DNA from: Paralvinella palmiformis
Lineage: Eukaryota; Annelida; Polychaeta; Terebellida; Alvinellidae
Direction of reading: 5' to 3'
Assembly: GCA_025642065.1 (NCBI GenBank)
Contig: JAODUP010000152.1
Location: 159,001-223,000, forward strand
DNA: 64,000 nt
The first letter of the stretch is position 1. Each line of letters begins with the position of its first letter. Of the stretch, positions 37,879-49,319 are shown piece after piece. The position numbers were made by a program, and so were the translations under genes. The notes beneath the pieces are model-generated. The model did not search any database. It saw nothing but the letters and a program-made list of their open reading frames with translations, and was not told the origin of the DNA.

Positions 37879-37931
<53 letters not shown>
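37770..37931. repeat. (GA)n tract with GCGA and GATA interruptions
   Basis: GA runs are interrupted by GCGAACGAGCGAGCGAGCGA and six TAGA units. Confidence 0.95.
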
Positions 37932-37934
<3 letters not shown>

Positions 37935-38620
37935 CCCAGTCGAGCAGAGTAAAACTCCAATCGACCAGCATGAAGACACAGAAAAAGTGACAAGCAATAT
38001 AAATAATGTTTTAAAGGAAAAACACAAACTAACAATGATCGTTTGTCGTAGTCATTCTGATAAACACGTTTCTTTTTCAATATCTTTGAACTTGTTCCAC
38101 CTTTCTGTCAACATTTGTCGTTATGACACTGAACAAACAATAAGCTATTCTTTTTCCGACACTTATTTCTCTCCCCAGCAATGCATTAATAGTTATACGT
38201 CTATTATTAAAGAATTAAGTCTGTCTAAACTGTACTTTTAAAAACGTCTTCTAAATAGCAAACTCTTTGCTACCGTTCTTCCGCACAACTAACTTGTATA
38301 AATGTGTTAAAAAAACAATTCAAAAAGAACAGGAAATGTTCGGGTCACAGCCTTGAGATAATCTCTTTCGAAAAAGCATTATTACGAATATTAAAATATG
38401 AACAAACAGATAAGGAGACCCAGATAGAGACTTTGTCGATTACAAATAAACTGTCATCAGTAATAATTTGGTTTTGCTGAGTTATAAATGATTTAATTAA
38501 TTTAGGATGTAGCTAATTTAAATGAGAGTCTGCAGAATGTCGTTATGAAAGATTTGTTTTAGACAGAGATGAAAATTTATAACGACAGCTATAAACATGA
38601 ATTATAGACTGAGTAAAATA
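37935..38620. other. No recognised gene
   Basis: One plus-strand open frame (37987-38241) has a serine- and phenylalanine-rich translation but no recognised domain. It was not called. Confidence 0.35.
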
Positions 38621-38629
38621 GAGATGTAC

Positions 38630-38727
38630 CTGGATGACGTTCTTGACAGAAGTGACTCTCTGGTAGACGGCAATGATGAATAATAATGACGTCAGTGTTG
38701 TCACTAAAGAAAGAACTCCGACCAGTG
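38630..38727 (-). CDS. Candidate exon encoding a transmembrane segment
   Basis: The acceptor TATATGTACAG|CACTGG and donor ATCCAG|GTACAT enclose 98 bases open in one frame: LVGVLSLVTTLTSLLFII, then AVYQRVTSVKNVIQ. The hydrophobic stretch plus YQR and polar residues resembles the anchor of exon 1 of the sulfotransferase (INIYQRGFQ). That similarity is too short to infer a relationship. No partner exons were identified with confidence. Confidence 0.35.
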
Positions 38728-38869
38728 CTGTACATATAAATCCCACATGTTAGCACCACCAAGACATGTATTACTCTTGTTGATGGCGAAGTAAATTAAG
38801 TTTTATTGTTTCTGAAGTGTAGGACACGAAGGGTTAGCCATTTCTTTTGCGGCTAAGTGTCATTCAATT

Positions 38870-39052
38870 CTATACAAGTCCAGTGTCCATCTCGTCAGGT
38901 TCCATAAGGCTGTAACAGATGCCAAGACGTATGGAGAGAATTAGATAACCTTGATATTCTATTGGCGTACAGTAGTTGACTGCGATAAAAAACATCACTA
39001 ACTTGAAAATGATTGTGGCGGGAAGTATGACCGGCTCTCGATGTAATAGCAC
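38870..39052 (-). other. Hydrophobic open frame, uncertain
   Basis: The minus strand reads PVILPATIIFKLVMFFIAVN and IEYQGYLILSIRLGICYSLM before a stop. It could be an upstream exon of the gene containing 38630-38727, but no convincing donor follows and the start is not an ATG. Confidence 0.2.
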
Positions 39053-39090
39053 CGGAATATTTCTCGGATAGTTCAGCTATTAGATAAGTT

Positions 39091-39109
39091 ACACCAGTGA
39101 AACTGGTGT
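39091..39109. repeat. Perfect short palindrome (8-bp arms, 3-base loop)
   Basis: ACACCAGTGAAACTGGTGT folds into an 8-bp stem. It lies just upstream of the LINE family A element, where unique sequence seems to end. Confidence 0.7.
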
Positions 39110-39319
39110 ATTTTGCATATTATGTAATATAGATTTAATTTTTATTAATATAAATTGATTATATTTAGTTATTTTGTATTTCTTGTATTTTCTTTTTAAC
39201 TGCTTATTTGACGCCCTATATTATGGCTCACTCCTGTGTTTCCCATAAGAACTAGATTTTTGCTTGTGTAAGTTTAATTTTTTATTTTTGATATTTTCAC
39301 TTATTTTATTTCTATAATT

Positions 39320-42300
39320 ATAATGAATTATACTAGAGTTCAATTGCTTGCATTACGACTCTATGGTGGTAATACCATTTGTTTAGCGATGCGCTCATGT
39401 AGTGGAAAACATCCAAAGCAGATTGGGTCTGATGCCAGTAATTTGATCACTGTGCCAAAAACACCATATCATGGCACAGCTGTACAAAATGTAAGTATTG
39501 GTCTTATTACCTGTCAGTCGATCTGTAATAAATCTGATGATATATGTGATGTTGTTAAGGATATGGATCTTGATGCTCTTGTCATTACAGAGACTTGGCT
39601 GACTAGTAATGTTTCAAACCAGAAAATTGTTAGTGATGTGACTCCAGCTGGATATTCATTCCATTATGCAGCTCGGATTCTCAAAAGGTGGGGGAGTCGG
39701 CATTCTTATCCGTGATTCTTTGAAGTGTGAAACCGATTTGCGTTTTCAGGCTAAGTCTTTTGAAAATTACCAACTGACTTTTGTATCTGGGGGATAAGTG
39801 TTCGTGTAGCTATTATCTACCGATTACATCCCACTAAGAAAAATGGCCTGAAAGCAGCAGATTTCTTCAAGGAATTTTCGGGATTTGTTGACTCTCTTGC
39901 TACCAACAGTGGTCATCTGTTGATCTTAGGTGATTTCAATATACATTGGGATTGCCAGAGGAATGCAGATACCAAACAACTGGCTGACATTCTTAGATCT
40001 GCCAATCTCAGGCAGCATGTCCAAGAAAGAACACACAGACATGGTCACATCTAAGAACCTGGCATTTCCCGTGATGATGACAATTTGATTAAGTTCAAAG
40101 GTTGAACGTGGACATAGTTACATTTAATCCTCACTAAATGCTCACTCTACAGCAATTCACAATCGTGATGACGACAATTTGATTAAAGGTGTGTCTGTGT
40201 CTTTCATGCTGTCTGATCATTTCCTTGTTAACATTAATGTATCTTTACAGAAACAATCTGTTTCAGCTAAAGTTATTTCATATAGAAGATATAAGTCAAT
40301 TGACAAGGAAGCTTTTCTTGCTGATCTGCGTGTCTCTTCTCTGGTATTGGATCCACTGGATTATGTGGATCATCTGGTGGATCTCTATGATAGTACATTG
40401 AGAGACATTGTAGATCAACATGCACCTTTAAGGACAAAGGAAATGCCAAGCAGACCAATGCTTCCATTGTATAATAAGAGCATACAGGCTGCAAAGAGGT
40501 ATTATGAGCGGCTGTGGATCAGGACCAATTTGTATGTTCATTTTGAAATGTTCAAGGTCAGTAAAAGTCTTGTTAAAAATACCCTTGCCTCAGCTAAATC
40601 TGAATATTATAATAAAAAGATCAAAGCATCCAAGGGAAATCAAAGGACTTTTCAGTGTTGTGAATAAAGTATTACATAAAAGTCAAACTGTCCTCCCAAA
40701 TAATATCAACTCAGATAAAGATATGGTCCATTGTTTTAATAACTTCTTCTGTCAAAAAATATCAAATATACATAGTGGGTTCCAGTCCAGCACCTTATCA
40801 CAGGGTACGCCATTGGTAGAAGAGTCCTGCATATCCATGATGGATATATTTGAGCCTTTTACAGAGACTGATATCAGACAGTTGCTGAAAAAGTCATCTA
40901 ATGCTTTCTGTGTAGTTGACCCTATGCCTACATGGCTTGTGAAAGATTGTCTGGATGTTATGATAAACCCAATTACAAATATAGTTAATAAATCATTATC
41001 TCTGGGTGTTTTCCCAAGATCCACGAAAGCTGTCCTTGTAACACCATTAATAAAAAAAAACCATTATGGACTGTAATATTCTAAACAATCACAGACCTAT
41101 TTTAAATCTTACATTTGTATCTAAAGTTATAGAAAAGGCATTTGCTTTCCATCTAAACAAATATTTAATGAATAATAACCTTAATGAATCAACACAGTCT
41201 GCCTATAAAAGTGGTCACAGCACTGAAACAGCCTTGGTTCGAGTGAAAAATGATATTATGATGTCAATTGATCAAGGTAAGCCAGTAATACTTGTTCTTC
41301 TGGACCTGTCTGCTGCATTTAATATAGTTGACCATAATGTACCTTTCTCTAGGTTAAAAGACATGTTTGTTCTGTCAGGTAAAGTACTTGAATGGTTTAG
41401 ATCCTATCTAGAACAACGTTCCCACAGAGTGTCTGTTCATGGTATTTTATCTGACATTCAGTTTTTGTTATCTGGTGTACCACAAGGTTCAGTTCTTGGT
41501 CCCCTGGTTTTCACAATGTATACCCGTCCTCTTGGTATCATTGCGCAGCGATATGGGGTTAAATATCACTTGTATGCTGATGACACACAGCTGTATATAT
41601 CACTGGATCCTGACAATGAGTTAAACTTCTTCTTTTCCTTGAAGAATTTAGAACATTGTATTGCCGATATTCGGCTATGGGTGACTCAAAATCTTCTAAA
41701 ACTAAAAGTTACTAAAACAGATATTTTATATATGGCATCACCACATTGTGTTACATCCCTAAAGACATCAGCATTACAGATGGGTGCATCTTCGATTACC
41801 CCTAATGTGTAAGTAAAAAATATAGGGGTTATTTTTGACCAATGTATTAACATGTATGAACATGTCTCATCAGTATGTCGAGCTGCCTACTACCATCTTA
41901 AGAACCCCCACTGTTTAAACGCATTCTTGACACAAGAATCACTTGTAACTGTAGTCCATGCCTTTGTTACATCTCGTATAGACTATTGTAACTCCCTGTT
42001 ATACGGCATATCTGATTATAACATTAATCGCCTTCAGCGAATTCAGAATAGTGCAGCTCACATTGTAACAAATACTAGAAAATATGATCATATCACTACA
42101 ATTCTTCAAAAACTACATTGGCTACCTGTTAGACAGCGTATCCATTTCAAGATTCTGTTAATAACTTATAAATCTATTAATGATATGGCGCCAGAATACC
42201 TGTGTGAACTGGTGTCCATTAGAAAGTCATCCCGAAAACTCGATTCATCCAGTCAGATACTGTTGCAGGTGCCAATGTCTCGGCTCAAGTCATATGGTGA

Positions 42301-42588
42301 TTGTGCGTTTAGTGTTGCAGCCCCCACTTTGTGGAATAAGTTGCCGGCAAATATTAGAAATGTGTCGTCTCTTGGAAATTTTAAGTCTTCTAAAAACACA
42401 CCTATTTAAGGTCACTTTCACAGATAAATAATTATTATCTTTTAAATCATTACAGGGTTTTTACAGACATTATTTGGGGTATTATTATATTACATATTAT
42501 TTGTACAGCGCCTTTCAGTGGCTCCTACTAGTAACGGCGCTTTATTAAATATACATTATTATTATTATTATTATTATTATTAAAGATG
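39320..42588 (+). mobile_element. L2/CR1-type LINE (family A), nearly full ORF2 region, inactive
   Basis: In order are an endonuclease domain (ALVITETWL, GVGILIRDSL, LLILGDFNIHWD, SFMLSDHFLVN), a linker, a reverse transcriptase, a C-terminal domain and a 3' tail (GGCGCTTTATTAAATATACA, then ATT repeats). The RT has RPILNLTFVSKVIEKAF, LLDLSAAFNIVDHN, GVPQGSVLGPLVFTMY and YADDTQLYI. The C-terminal domain has YLCELVSIRKSSRKL and LWNKLPANIR. The 5' end is not defined; 39320 is where family-like coding begins. Tails of the same family occur at 1-84, 7560-7640, 20771 and 37217. Confidence 0.9.
39323..42409 (+). pseudogene. Broken LINE ORF2 (endonuclease-reverse transcriptase)
   Basis: The frame is disrupted near 39690, 39795 and 40050 (with a short repeat of the GATGATGACAATTTGATTAA block at 40071-40092 and 40165-40187). 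Further breaks lie near 40655, 41055 (inside an A run) and at the TAA at 41811. Endonuclease and RT catalytic residues are still readable (E of TETWL, D and N of GDFN, SDH, DLSAAF, YADD). The longest clean part is the RT core at 41066-41812. The lesions show an old insertion, not a current source. Confidence 0.88.
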
Positions 42589-42639
42589 GTGTAAACAAAA
42601 CTAGTTTTTGTCTTAGTTGTGGCATTATGAAACGGCACA

Positions 42640-43080
42640 TAAAATGGCTACAAATAATAACTGATAAATACGATGTTAATCATAACTGAGCTTCTAACTT
42701 TATAAAGATGGAAACAAACTTTGTCGTTCTGGCGTTCGTGATTACGATATGATCATTGCATAAGTAAAGGAACTTGAAACAAAATCGATGTTATAGGCTT
42801 CGATTGTGTCCGTGGATAGCTTCGTCATTGGAAATAATATCGTCACCTTTCACATTAAGCGATACATCAAGCGTCCGTGTTACTGATGTTCCTGATGAAG
42901 ATAACCTGATGATGATGTATCACTCGTCGAACCTAGTGACCCTGTCAAACAGCAGCATCCCAAAAGTACAATTACGGCAGCCAAATATCTCAACATCTCG
43001 AACGAGAAGATAGCAAGTGAAAGATGGGACGATGATTCTATTTTGTTTATAAATAGCTCAGCGATGATTCTAATATGGAC
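42640..43080 (+). mobile_element. Possible pogo/Tigger transposase remnant (copy 1)
   Basis: The translated stretch DDDVSLVEPSDPVKQQHP then KSTITAAKYLNISNEKIASE is related in order to ADDDLDGDTELRDLIKQIHP at 57475-57590. An acidic segment followed by a TxxxYLN-like block is reminiscent of the C-terminal part of pogo/Tigger transposases. Frames are broken and no DDE motif was found. Confidence 0.3.
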
Positions 43081-43285
43081 ATCGATGGCATTCTGGACAC
43101 TCCACATCCTGCTCTGGGTTATGTGTTTATCAACACGGTATCGGTAAACGAATTGCTACATTCTACTATTATTTCTAGTCAGAAGAATGTTCGCTCTTCA
43201 TTGTGTTCCAGTGTTCATTGTGTTCCTTTATGTTGCTCATTATCTAAATTGTTGGATATAATAATATTATATATGTAAGGTAGTT

Positions 43286-44404
43286 ATTTATACACACCAG
43301 ATTTACAGTTTGGCTTCAAGCCAGGTCTCTCTACAACCCTGTGTACAGATGTCTTTATTGAAACTGGGGATTATTATGAAAAGGTGGAAATGTATATAGT
43401 TGTCTCTTGGATACGTCTAAGGCTTTTGATAAAGTCCATTATAGCAAATTATTTAAATTGCTATTTGTTCGTGGTATGCCTGGACTTATTATTAGGTTGC
43501 TTCTGGATAGCTACACGATACAACAGTTATGTGCCTCATGGGATTCGTGTATATCCCGGTATTTCAATATGTCAAACGGAGTAAAATAAGGTGGTGTCAT
43601 ATCTCCAATAGTAATTATTGTATATATTGATGAATTAATAGTATTGTTAAAGAACAGTGGTTTTAGTTGTCATGTTGGCACTGAGTTTATTGGAGCACAT
43701 GGATATGCAGACGACTCTCAATCATATGTTAAGTATTTGCACCGACTTTGCTAAGCAATATAATATTGTATTTAATGCACAAAAGACCATGGGAATTAAG
43801 TTTGGTGCTCCTGTTACACAACAAGACTGTATTAACCTTAACCATAATGTCATACAATGGTTAGACTAAGTGAGACTCCTTTGCAATATTGTGCATAGCA
43901 ATTTATCTGACTTACCTGATTGTAAACTGAAACGGTCATTGTTTAATGGTTCTGTGAATAATTTATTTGCTACCTATAAAAGATTGAACCAGTACACAGG
44001 TGTCAGCTTTTTCAGACCTATTGTTGCCATTTCTATGGTTCACAGTTATGTATCATATGTTACAACATGAAAATAGGCAAGAATATGTCTTATTTTCATC
44101 ACAATTTTTATATTTGTTTCACTGATTCTTTATCACAATGTGTTAATAGAGTACAAAGTAGAACTCATATTTGCTCCGAATACCAAGCTACTGTCAATCA
44201 TGTTAAATCTTTATTCAGCTGCGTGCAAGGTGAATCGTATATTGATGGTTTTGATTATATTTTGAAATATTAAATATTTTATTAATAAATCTTTGCATAG
44301 ATTAAGTGGCTAGGTTGTTTTTATTATAGTTGTTTATTTCATTATCCATTTGTGTTCCTACATATTCTTGTTATGTTGAATGTACTACGAGTACGAAATA
44401 AAGA

Positions 44405-44439
<35 letters not shown>

Positions 44440-44441
44440 GA
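43286..44441 (+). mobile_element. Second LINE family (B), RT fragment with 3' end
   Basis: The translation gives LQFGFKPGLSTTLC, MDTSKAFDKVHYSKLFKLLF (RT motif with the catalytic Asp), LIIRLLLDSYTIQQLCASWD, GVISPI, FIGAHGYADDSQSYV (catalytic YADD), CTDFAKQYNIVFNAQKT and a C-terminal part. Several frameshifts and stops interrupt it. It ends with ACGAAATAAAGATATTATTA and an ATT run, a typical LINE tail. It differs clearly from family A. Confidence 0.85.
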
Positions 44442-44449
44442 TTGCAGCA

Positions 44450-46400
44450 GTATATATATGTGTGTATTCATGTAATTTATCCTTCGATACGACTTTTAGT
44501 GCAGTTCAATCAAACCAAGCATCTATTAGTGGTAGCGTTGCATTTTCACATAATTAAAAACATATATTTAAATATGGAGTTATTAAAATAATGTTTTTGA
44601 TGGTATGTATCAAAATTGAACGCGAGCACATATCTTTCAAGCATGTTGAATAGCGTACAATTCGAGTCAGGTTTCATGATATATTATATATGATATATGT
44701 ATGTGTGTATGTATGTATGTATGTATGCAGATGTTAAATTACTCGTTTATAACCTTTTTTGTTTGTTTATTAAGGTTTAGTTAACTGCAGCATATCTACA
44801 AAAGGAATTATACCAAAATTAGTACGAAGGTGTGCTTAAAGTCTGATTGCTGATGACATACCGATAAAGTGTCACAAATCGGTCACAAATAACGAATATA
44901 ATTGAAATGCAATTTTACTTTAAACGTGGCTTTTGTGTTATAGTGGCTTACAACGGAAAACAAAATTATTAGATCTTGTGCATTGTTATCACAAATGTTT
45001 TATTAAATGAAAAAAGTAACATTTTGATTGTTTATTCAATGTTATCAAATTCTAGAAGTTATTTCTTTTAGCTTCATAAGACCCTGCAAATATTTCCTTT
45101 TCTCCCCCCTCCAGCCTAACTCTCCCTCTCTCCGCTCTCACAGATTAATAAGTATTGGTGTAAAAAGATACAGATTTCTATTTCCAAGATTTAATAAATT
45201 AACTAGAACATAAAAATGTGTTTTTGTATTTGGGAATTATATCGCCCTATACTATACTGTAAATGAATGTAAACACAATTAATTGTTGTTATTATTATTG
45301 TGTATCTTCTCTCGTATCTCTAAGGTGAAGGAAAATATTATCATGTTTTCTTAACGTATAATCATAGAAGTATTCTGCACACGAAAGTTAAAAGAAGCAG
45401 TGATTACCCTGGAATTAGGAGCATTGATAATGAACTAACATTTAAGATGTTATCTTTTGTTCTGACGATAATTGGCTAACATGCGAAACGAGTAACTTAG
45501 ACAATAATGTTAATATGCGTTTTTAGCATGTGATATAGAAAGATGAGCACATCCAGAGATGTTGTTGGTTTTCACGACAATAGCAAACCGTTTCTGGAAA
45601 ATTAACCACAAAATAGACCATTTAGTTTTCGCGAATCTCTGGAAAAAACTCAGGTTAGAACAATTTATCCAGATTTCCGCATATTTTAGGAACCAGTAAG
45701 GTTTCCATAATTCATCAGACAAGGATATCCACAAATACGATAAATTCTCCTAATATAACCAAAATCACCAATAATCATAAGCTACAAACGTACTATATCA
45801 TCATTTGTTAATCTAATTTATGAATTTGGTTTTTGTTTAAAATTAATTAAACTTTCATAGAATATTATAGTATATCTATACTTTACAAAGTACTGCTTCA
45901 AATACGATGACATTCAATATTTTCCAGAAACCTGTGTTGGAATATATGACCCTCTATACACGATTTCCCTTGAAACGAGTATCCCATGTCCTTTGTGCTA
46001 TAAATATGCCGATTGTTAAAACCCAAGTAAAATTAGGTATTAGCTATACACATTGGCAGCCTGAATCGTGGACTGGCTTCATATGTAAACAAAACTAGGC
46101 ATTTAATCTATGTTTTTTTCATGATATAAGCAAGACATCAGCAGATTTATCTTGAATACTAACATTTATTGATGGAGAGAATATTTAATGTAAATCCGAT
46201 ATAATAAAATTTTTAGGGAGATAATGCCATTACGACGTGGGCCTATTAAAATATGTCCATAATTTTAACTGCTAAGATTTCCAGTGCGGTGTTTTTCTAA
46301 TTCGATATTTCTTCGTCTGAAATGGCGTATTTGTAGAAGCGGCTTTTGGCAACATAAGTGTTGCTATAATCTTCTAAGATGAAAAAGATAAAACAGCTGA
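44450..46400. other. About 2 kb without recognised genes
   Basis: Contains a TGTA tetranucleotide run at 44698-44727. No exon or element could be supported. Confidence 0.4.
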
Positions 46401-46405
46401 AATAT

Positions 46406-46482
46406 GGTTGTAGAACAATTAGTTGTAGAACAATTAATTGTAGAACAATTAATTGTGGAATAATTAGTTGTAGAACAATTAG
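46406..46482. repeat. 15-bp tandem repeat, five units
   Basis: GTTGTAGAACAATTA recurs five times with small changes (ATTG for GTTG, GGAATAATT in unit four). Confidence 0.9.
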
Positions 46483-46484
46483 TT

Positions 46485-47225
46485 CTTGATGCAGACAATT
46501 AAAACAAAAATATCGAGAAAACATTGGAATAAAAGGGAACATCTCCAACTTAAACCTTTTGCCTTACGATGACTTTTTAAAATAATAATTTAGTTTATTC
46601 AGTAATACATACACGGTGGACTGTGTTTCCATTTGTAAACTAAATTGGAAACTATTGACAGTTAGTTGTAATTCAAAACGTTCACCAGTTAGCAAAATAT
46701 AGTAAGAAGTAAACTGGTTTAATAATCTTTATAGTTGTAATAATCTTTATATACACATTCCCTGCTTTAACTAAACACGACCTTTTATCGTAGAACGAAA
46801 TTAATCATTATTAAGAAAACCGTGTTTTATATTCTATTTCTTTTGGGTAATTTAGTGGCATACATAACTGAAACAAATCACTAGGTGTGCATTTTATGTA
46901 TTAATATATTTTATTTGTTATATTTCTTTTCTTCACAATTGCATCAATCTCCGTTAGACTGAATCGTTTTTGTCTAGAGACCTATTTAAATTACAATTAA
47001 CGTCACTTAATTAACCGATTCTGATATATTTAACTTTATATTGACCTATCTGACTGTATTTCCATTAGTCTTTTAATATCAATGTCGGTTTCACAGCCTA
47101 TCTATATATTTGAATTTACTATAAGGAAGAGAAGGAACGATGTTATTTTGTTATTATGTAAAAGAAGACACGCATACATGCATACAGACAAATAAACTAG
47201 CAAATATACAAATGAGCAAAGAATC
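46485..47225. other. No recognised feature
   Basis: AT-rich and unassigned. Confidence 0.4.
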
Positions 47226-47232
47226 AGACAAT

Positions 47233-47412
47233 TACACACGCACACACGCATGCAGGAGCACACACAACACACATACACGCACACGCAAACACACACTCAC
47301 ACATACACACACACAGAGAGAAAGAGAGAGTGCCAGAGAGAGAGAGAGTGAGTTAGAGAGAGAGAGAGATATGGGGACGGAGAGAGAGGGTATATATATA
47401 TATATATATATT

Positions 47413-47496
<84 letters not shown>

Positions 47497-47679
47497 CAAA
47501 CACCAGCAAACCCAAACATGAACATATATACCTACATATATATACAAAGCTATATACATACATACATACGCATTTACACTCATACATACAAACACATAAA
47601 CACACCCACCCACAGGCACACACACAGGCACAAACATACACACACACACACCACACACACGCACACACACACATACACC

Positions 47680-47738
<59 letters not shown>
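47233..47738. repeat. Microsatellite cluster (CA, GA, TA, CATA)
   Basis: Successive CA, GA, TA, GA and CATA/CACA tracts end in a perfect TA tract 70 bases before the two-TM reading frame. Confidence 0.93.
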
Positions 47739-47739
<1 letters not shown>

Positions 47740-47811
47740 TGATGTTTGATTACTAAATACATTATGAATTCAAGTGATGAATTATTTTCCAGGTAGTAGA
47801 ATATGTCTCTA

Positions 47812-48105
47812 CTATCTTATTATTTCAGTAAATTCACTTGTTAGAGTATCTCCTTCTCCAATTTGTACACGAATACTGACGTCATTGCCAGTGTGTGATC
47901 TATGTTTGACATAATAGCACCATACTCCACCAATAGAAATACACGTAGCACCGAGACACAACGATATCACAGCCATTATTATCCACATAGGTGCCTTCAG
48001 TCCAAAAGAGATAAGACAAAACACAATTCCACAGGTAAATATTATGAATCCGAGAGTGATCTGAGTTAGTTGTATCTTGTAGGGGAATGTTTTTATCCAA
48101 TCCAT
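47812..48105 (-). CDS. Small two-transmembrane protein, 97 residues
   Basis: The ATG at 48105 opens MDWIKTFPYKIQLTQITLGF. Two hydrophobic segments follow (about residues 17-36 and 40-65, the second with WIIMAVISLCLGATCISIGG and VWCYYV) and a polar tail (DTLTSEFTEIIR). The tail, but not the membrane segments, is conserved in the decayed copy at 62686 (DTLTSEFTESIR). A TATA-like box lies about 670 bases upstream, and an exon-like region with a GT donor (48409) sits between. This frame is probably the last exon of a two-exon gene; TGA lies in frame just before the ATG. I do not recognise the family. Confidence 0.55.
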   Translation of the reverse strand: MDWIKTFPYKIQLTQITLGFIIFTCGIVFCLISFGLKAPMWIIMAVISLCLGATCISIGGVWCYYVKHRSHTGNDVSIRVQIGEGDTLTSEFTEIIR

Positions 48106-48408
48106 AGAAGGGTGTTTTCCAGTTCACAGCCTAATGCTATTATTAACTACAACAATATACACATTCTAAGATGCATTGCAATATACAAATATGTTTAATT
48201 TAAATCAGGAAATATGGATTTCAGTCTCATATCCCGATGTCCAGGTAGACCATTTTTTAGAACGAAGTAACGTATTCCACCAAACGTACTTAACAAATGG
48301 ATATCGTCGGATAAAATGACGCTTTCACTGAAAGGACAAAATGTTTGATGGTACATCAAAGGAAATTAGACAGTAGTAAAGTCAATAACATAACTAATTA
48401 ATAGCTAC

Positions 48409-48760
48409 CTTCTACTAGAATGCCGTTACGATATTCCAGATGAACCGTTGAGTGTATTGTATCTGTGACTCCGATAGAACCCCCGTTCAGAAGAAACGCT
48501 GTCATCAGACGACATCTGTCTCTCCGACATATCCATATAAAGACCTTAGGTGCATGTCTTCCATAACGCGTTGAGGTAGCAAGTAAATAAACGATCTCAT
48601 GGACTTCGTGACCAGAAGCGTCGTTTAGTCGGTAGACTTAAGTCTTCCCATAAACGACTTTTACCGTTTCTATTAGAGCTTCATACGGCTGCTGAAGACA
48701 CCGACCGTTGTAATGTAGAACACAGCTTGTAAAGTGTCACACAGAACCAAGCCACATCGC
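48409..48760 (-). pseudogene. Upstream exon of the two-TM gene, apparently interrupted
   Basis: The minus strand carries a protein-like frame: TSCVLHYNGRCLQQPYEALI, ETVKVVYGKT, a TAA, then VYRLNDASGHEVHEIVYLLA, APKVFIWICRRDRCRLMTAF and GGSIGVTDTIH. It ends at the donor GAAG|GTAGCT. The first part matches the other copy (SCVLY, PYEDL, VVNG at about 63100-63040), so it was once coding. The TAA, plus a TGA before TSCVL, suggests decay here or an exon structure I did not resolve. Paired cysteines suggest an extracellular domain, which is inference. Confidence 0.4.
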
Positions 48761-48772
48761 TGTGATGTTGGT

Positions 48773-48779
48773 CTATATA
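48773..48779 (-). promoter_or_regulatory. TATA-like box of the two-TM gene unit
   Basis: The minus strand reads GGCAGTATATAGACCAACAT then CACAGCGATG. The diverged copy reads GCAGCATAAAAAGCCAACAA then CACAGCGATG at about 63168. An AT-rich box at the same place before a conserved GCGATG supports a core promoter. Confidence 0.5.
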
Positions 48780-48847
48780 CTGCCTAGTATCGCTGGCTGT
48801 CAACAGTCGCTCTGGTCGTCATTATAATATCAATGGTGGGTTAGAAG

Positions 48848-49317
48848 GCTAGAGACAGACTAGAGGGTAGTGTCACTGATTATCCTATTCCTCTTGTAAT
48901 AGAGCATCAAGTATGTTAGTATCACAGTAGTAGACATTGAGGTTAGAGATATACTAGAAGGTAGTGTCACTGATTATCCTATTACTTTTGTAATAGAGCA
49001 TCAAGTATGTTAGTATCACAGTAGTAGACATTGAGGTTAAGGACAGACTAGAGGGTAGTGTCACTGATTATCCTATTCCTCTTGTAATAGAGCATCAAGT
49101 ATGTTAGTATCACAGTAGTAGACATTGAGGTTAGAGATATACTAGAGGGTAGTGTCACTGATTATCCTATTACTTTTGTAATAGAGCATCAAGTATGTTA
49201 GTATCACAGTAGTAGACATTGAGGTTAAAGACAAACTAGATGGTAACGTCATTGATTATCTTATTCCTCTTGTAATAGAGCATCAAGTATGTTAGTATCA
49301 CAGTAGTAGACATTGAT
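48848..49317. repeat. 94-bp tandem repeat, five copies, alternating variants
   Basis: Unit starts (TAGAGGGTAG) fall at 48861, 48955, 49049, 49143 and 49237, exactly 94 apart. Copies 1, 3 and 5 have CTATTCCTCTTG-type centres (copy 5 starts CTTATT). Copies 2 and 4 have CTATTACTTTTG and GATATACTAG. It begins just upstream of the TATA-like box of the two-TM gene. Confidence 0.95.
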
Positions 49318-49319
49318 TT

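Noticed and set aside
40273..40494. Minus-strand frame inside LINE family A
   Set aside because: Shadow of the plus-strand LINE ORF2.
42774..43107. Host gene on either strand in this interval
   Set aside because: The frames overlap the segment shared with 57345-57670, so a transposon remnant is more likely.
46406..46482. CRISPR-like array
   Set aside because: Contiguous 15-bp units without unique spacers in animal nuclear DNA; it is a minisatellite.
47353..47762. Several overlapping His-Thr, Ile-Tyr and Val-Cys frames on both strands
   Set aside because: All arise from the CA, GA and TA tracts.
47900..48127. Alternative minus-strand frame overlapping the two-TM frame
   Set aside because: It lacks the membrane pattern and the tail conserved in the second copy, so it is a shadow.
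48848..49317. CRISPR-like or attachment-site array
   Set aside because: The 94-base units are head-to-tail copies with no spacers.
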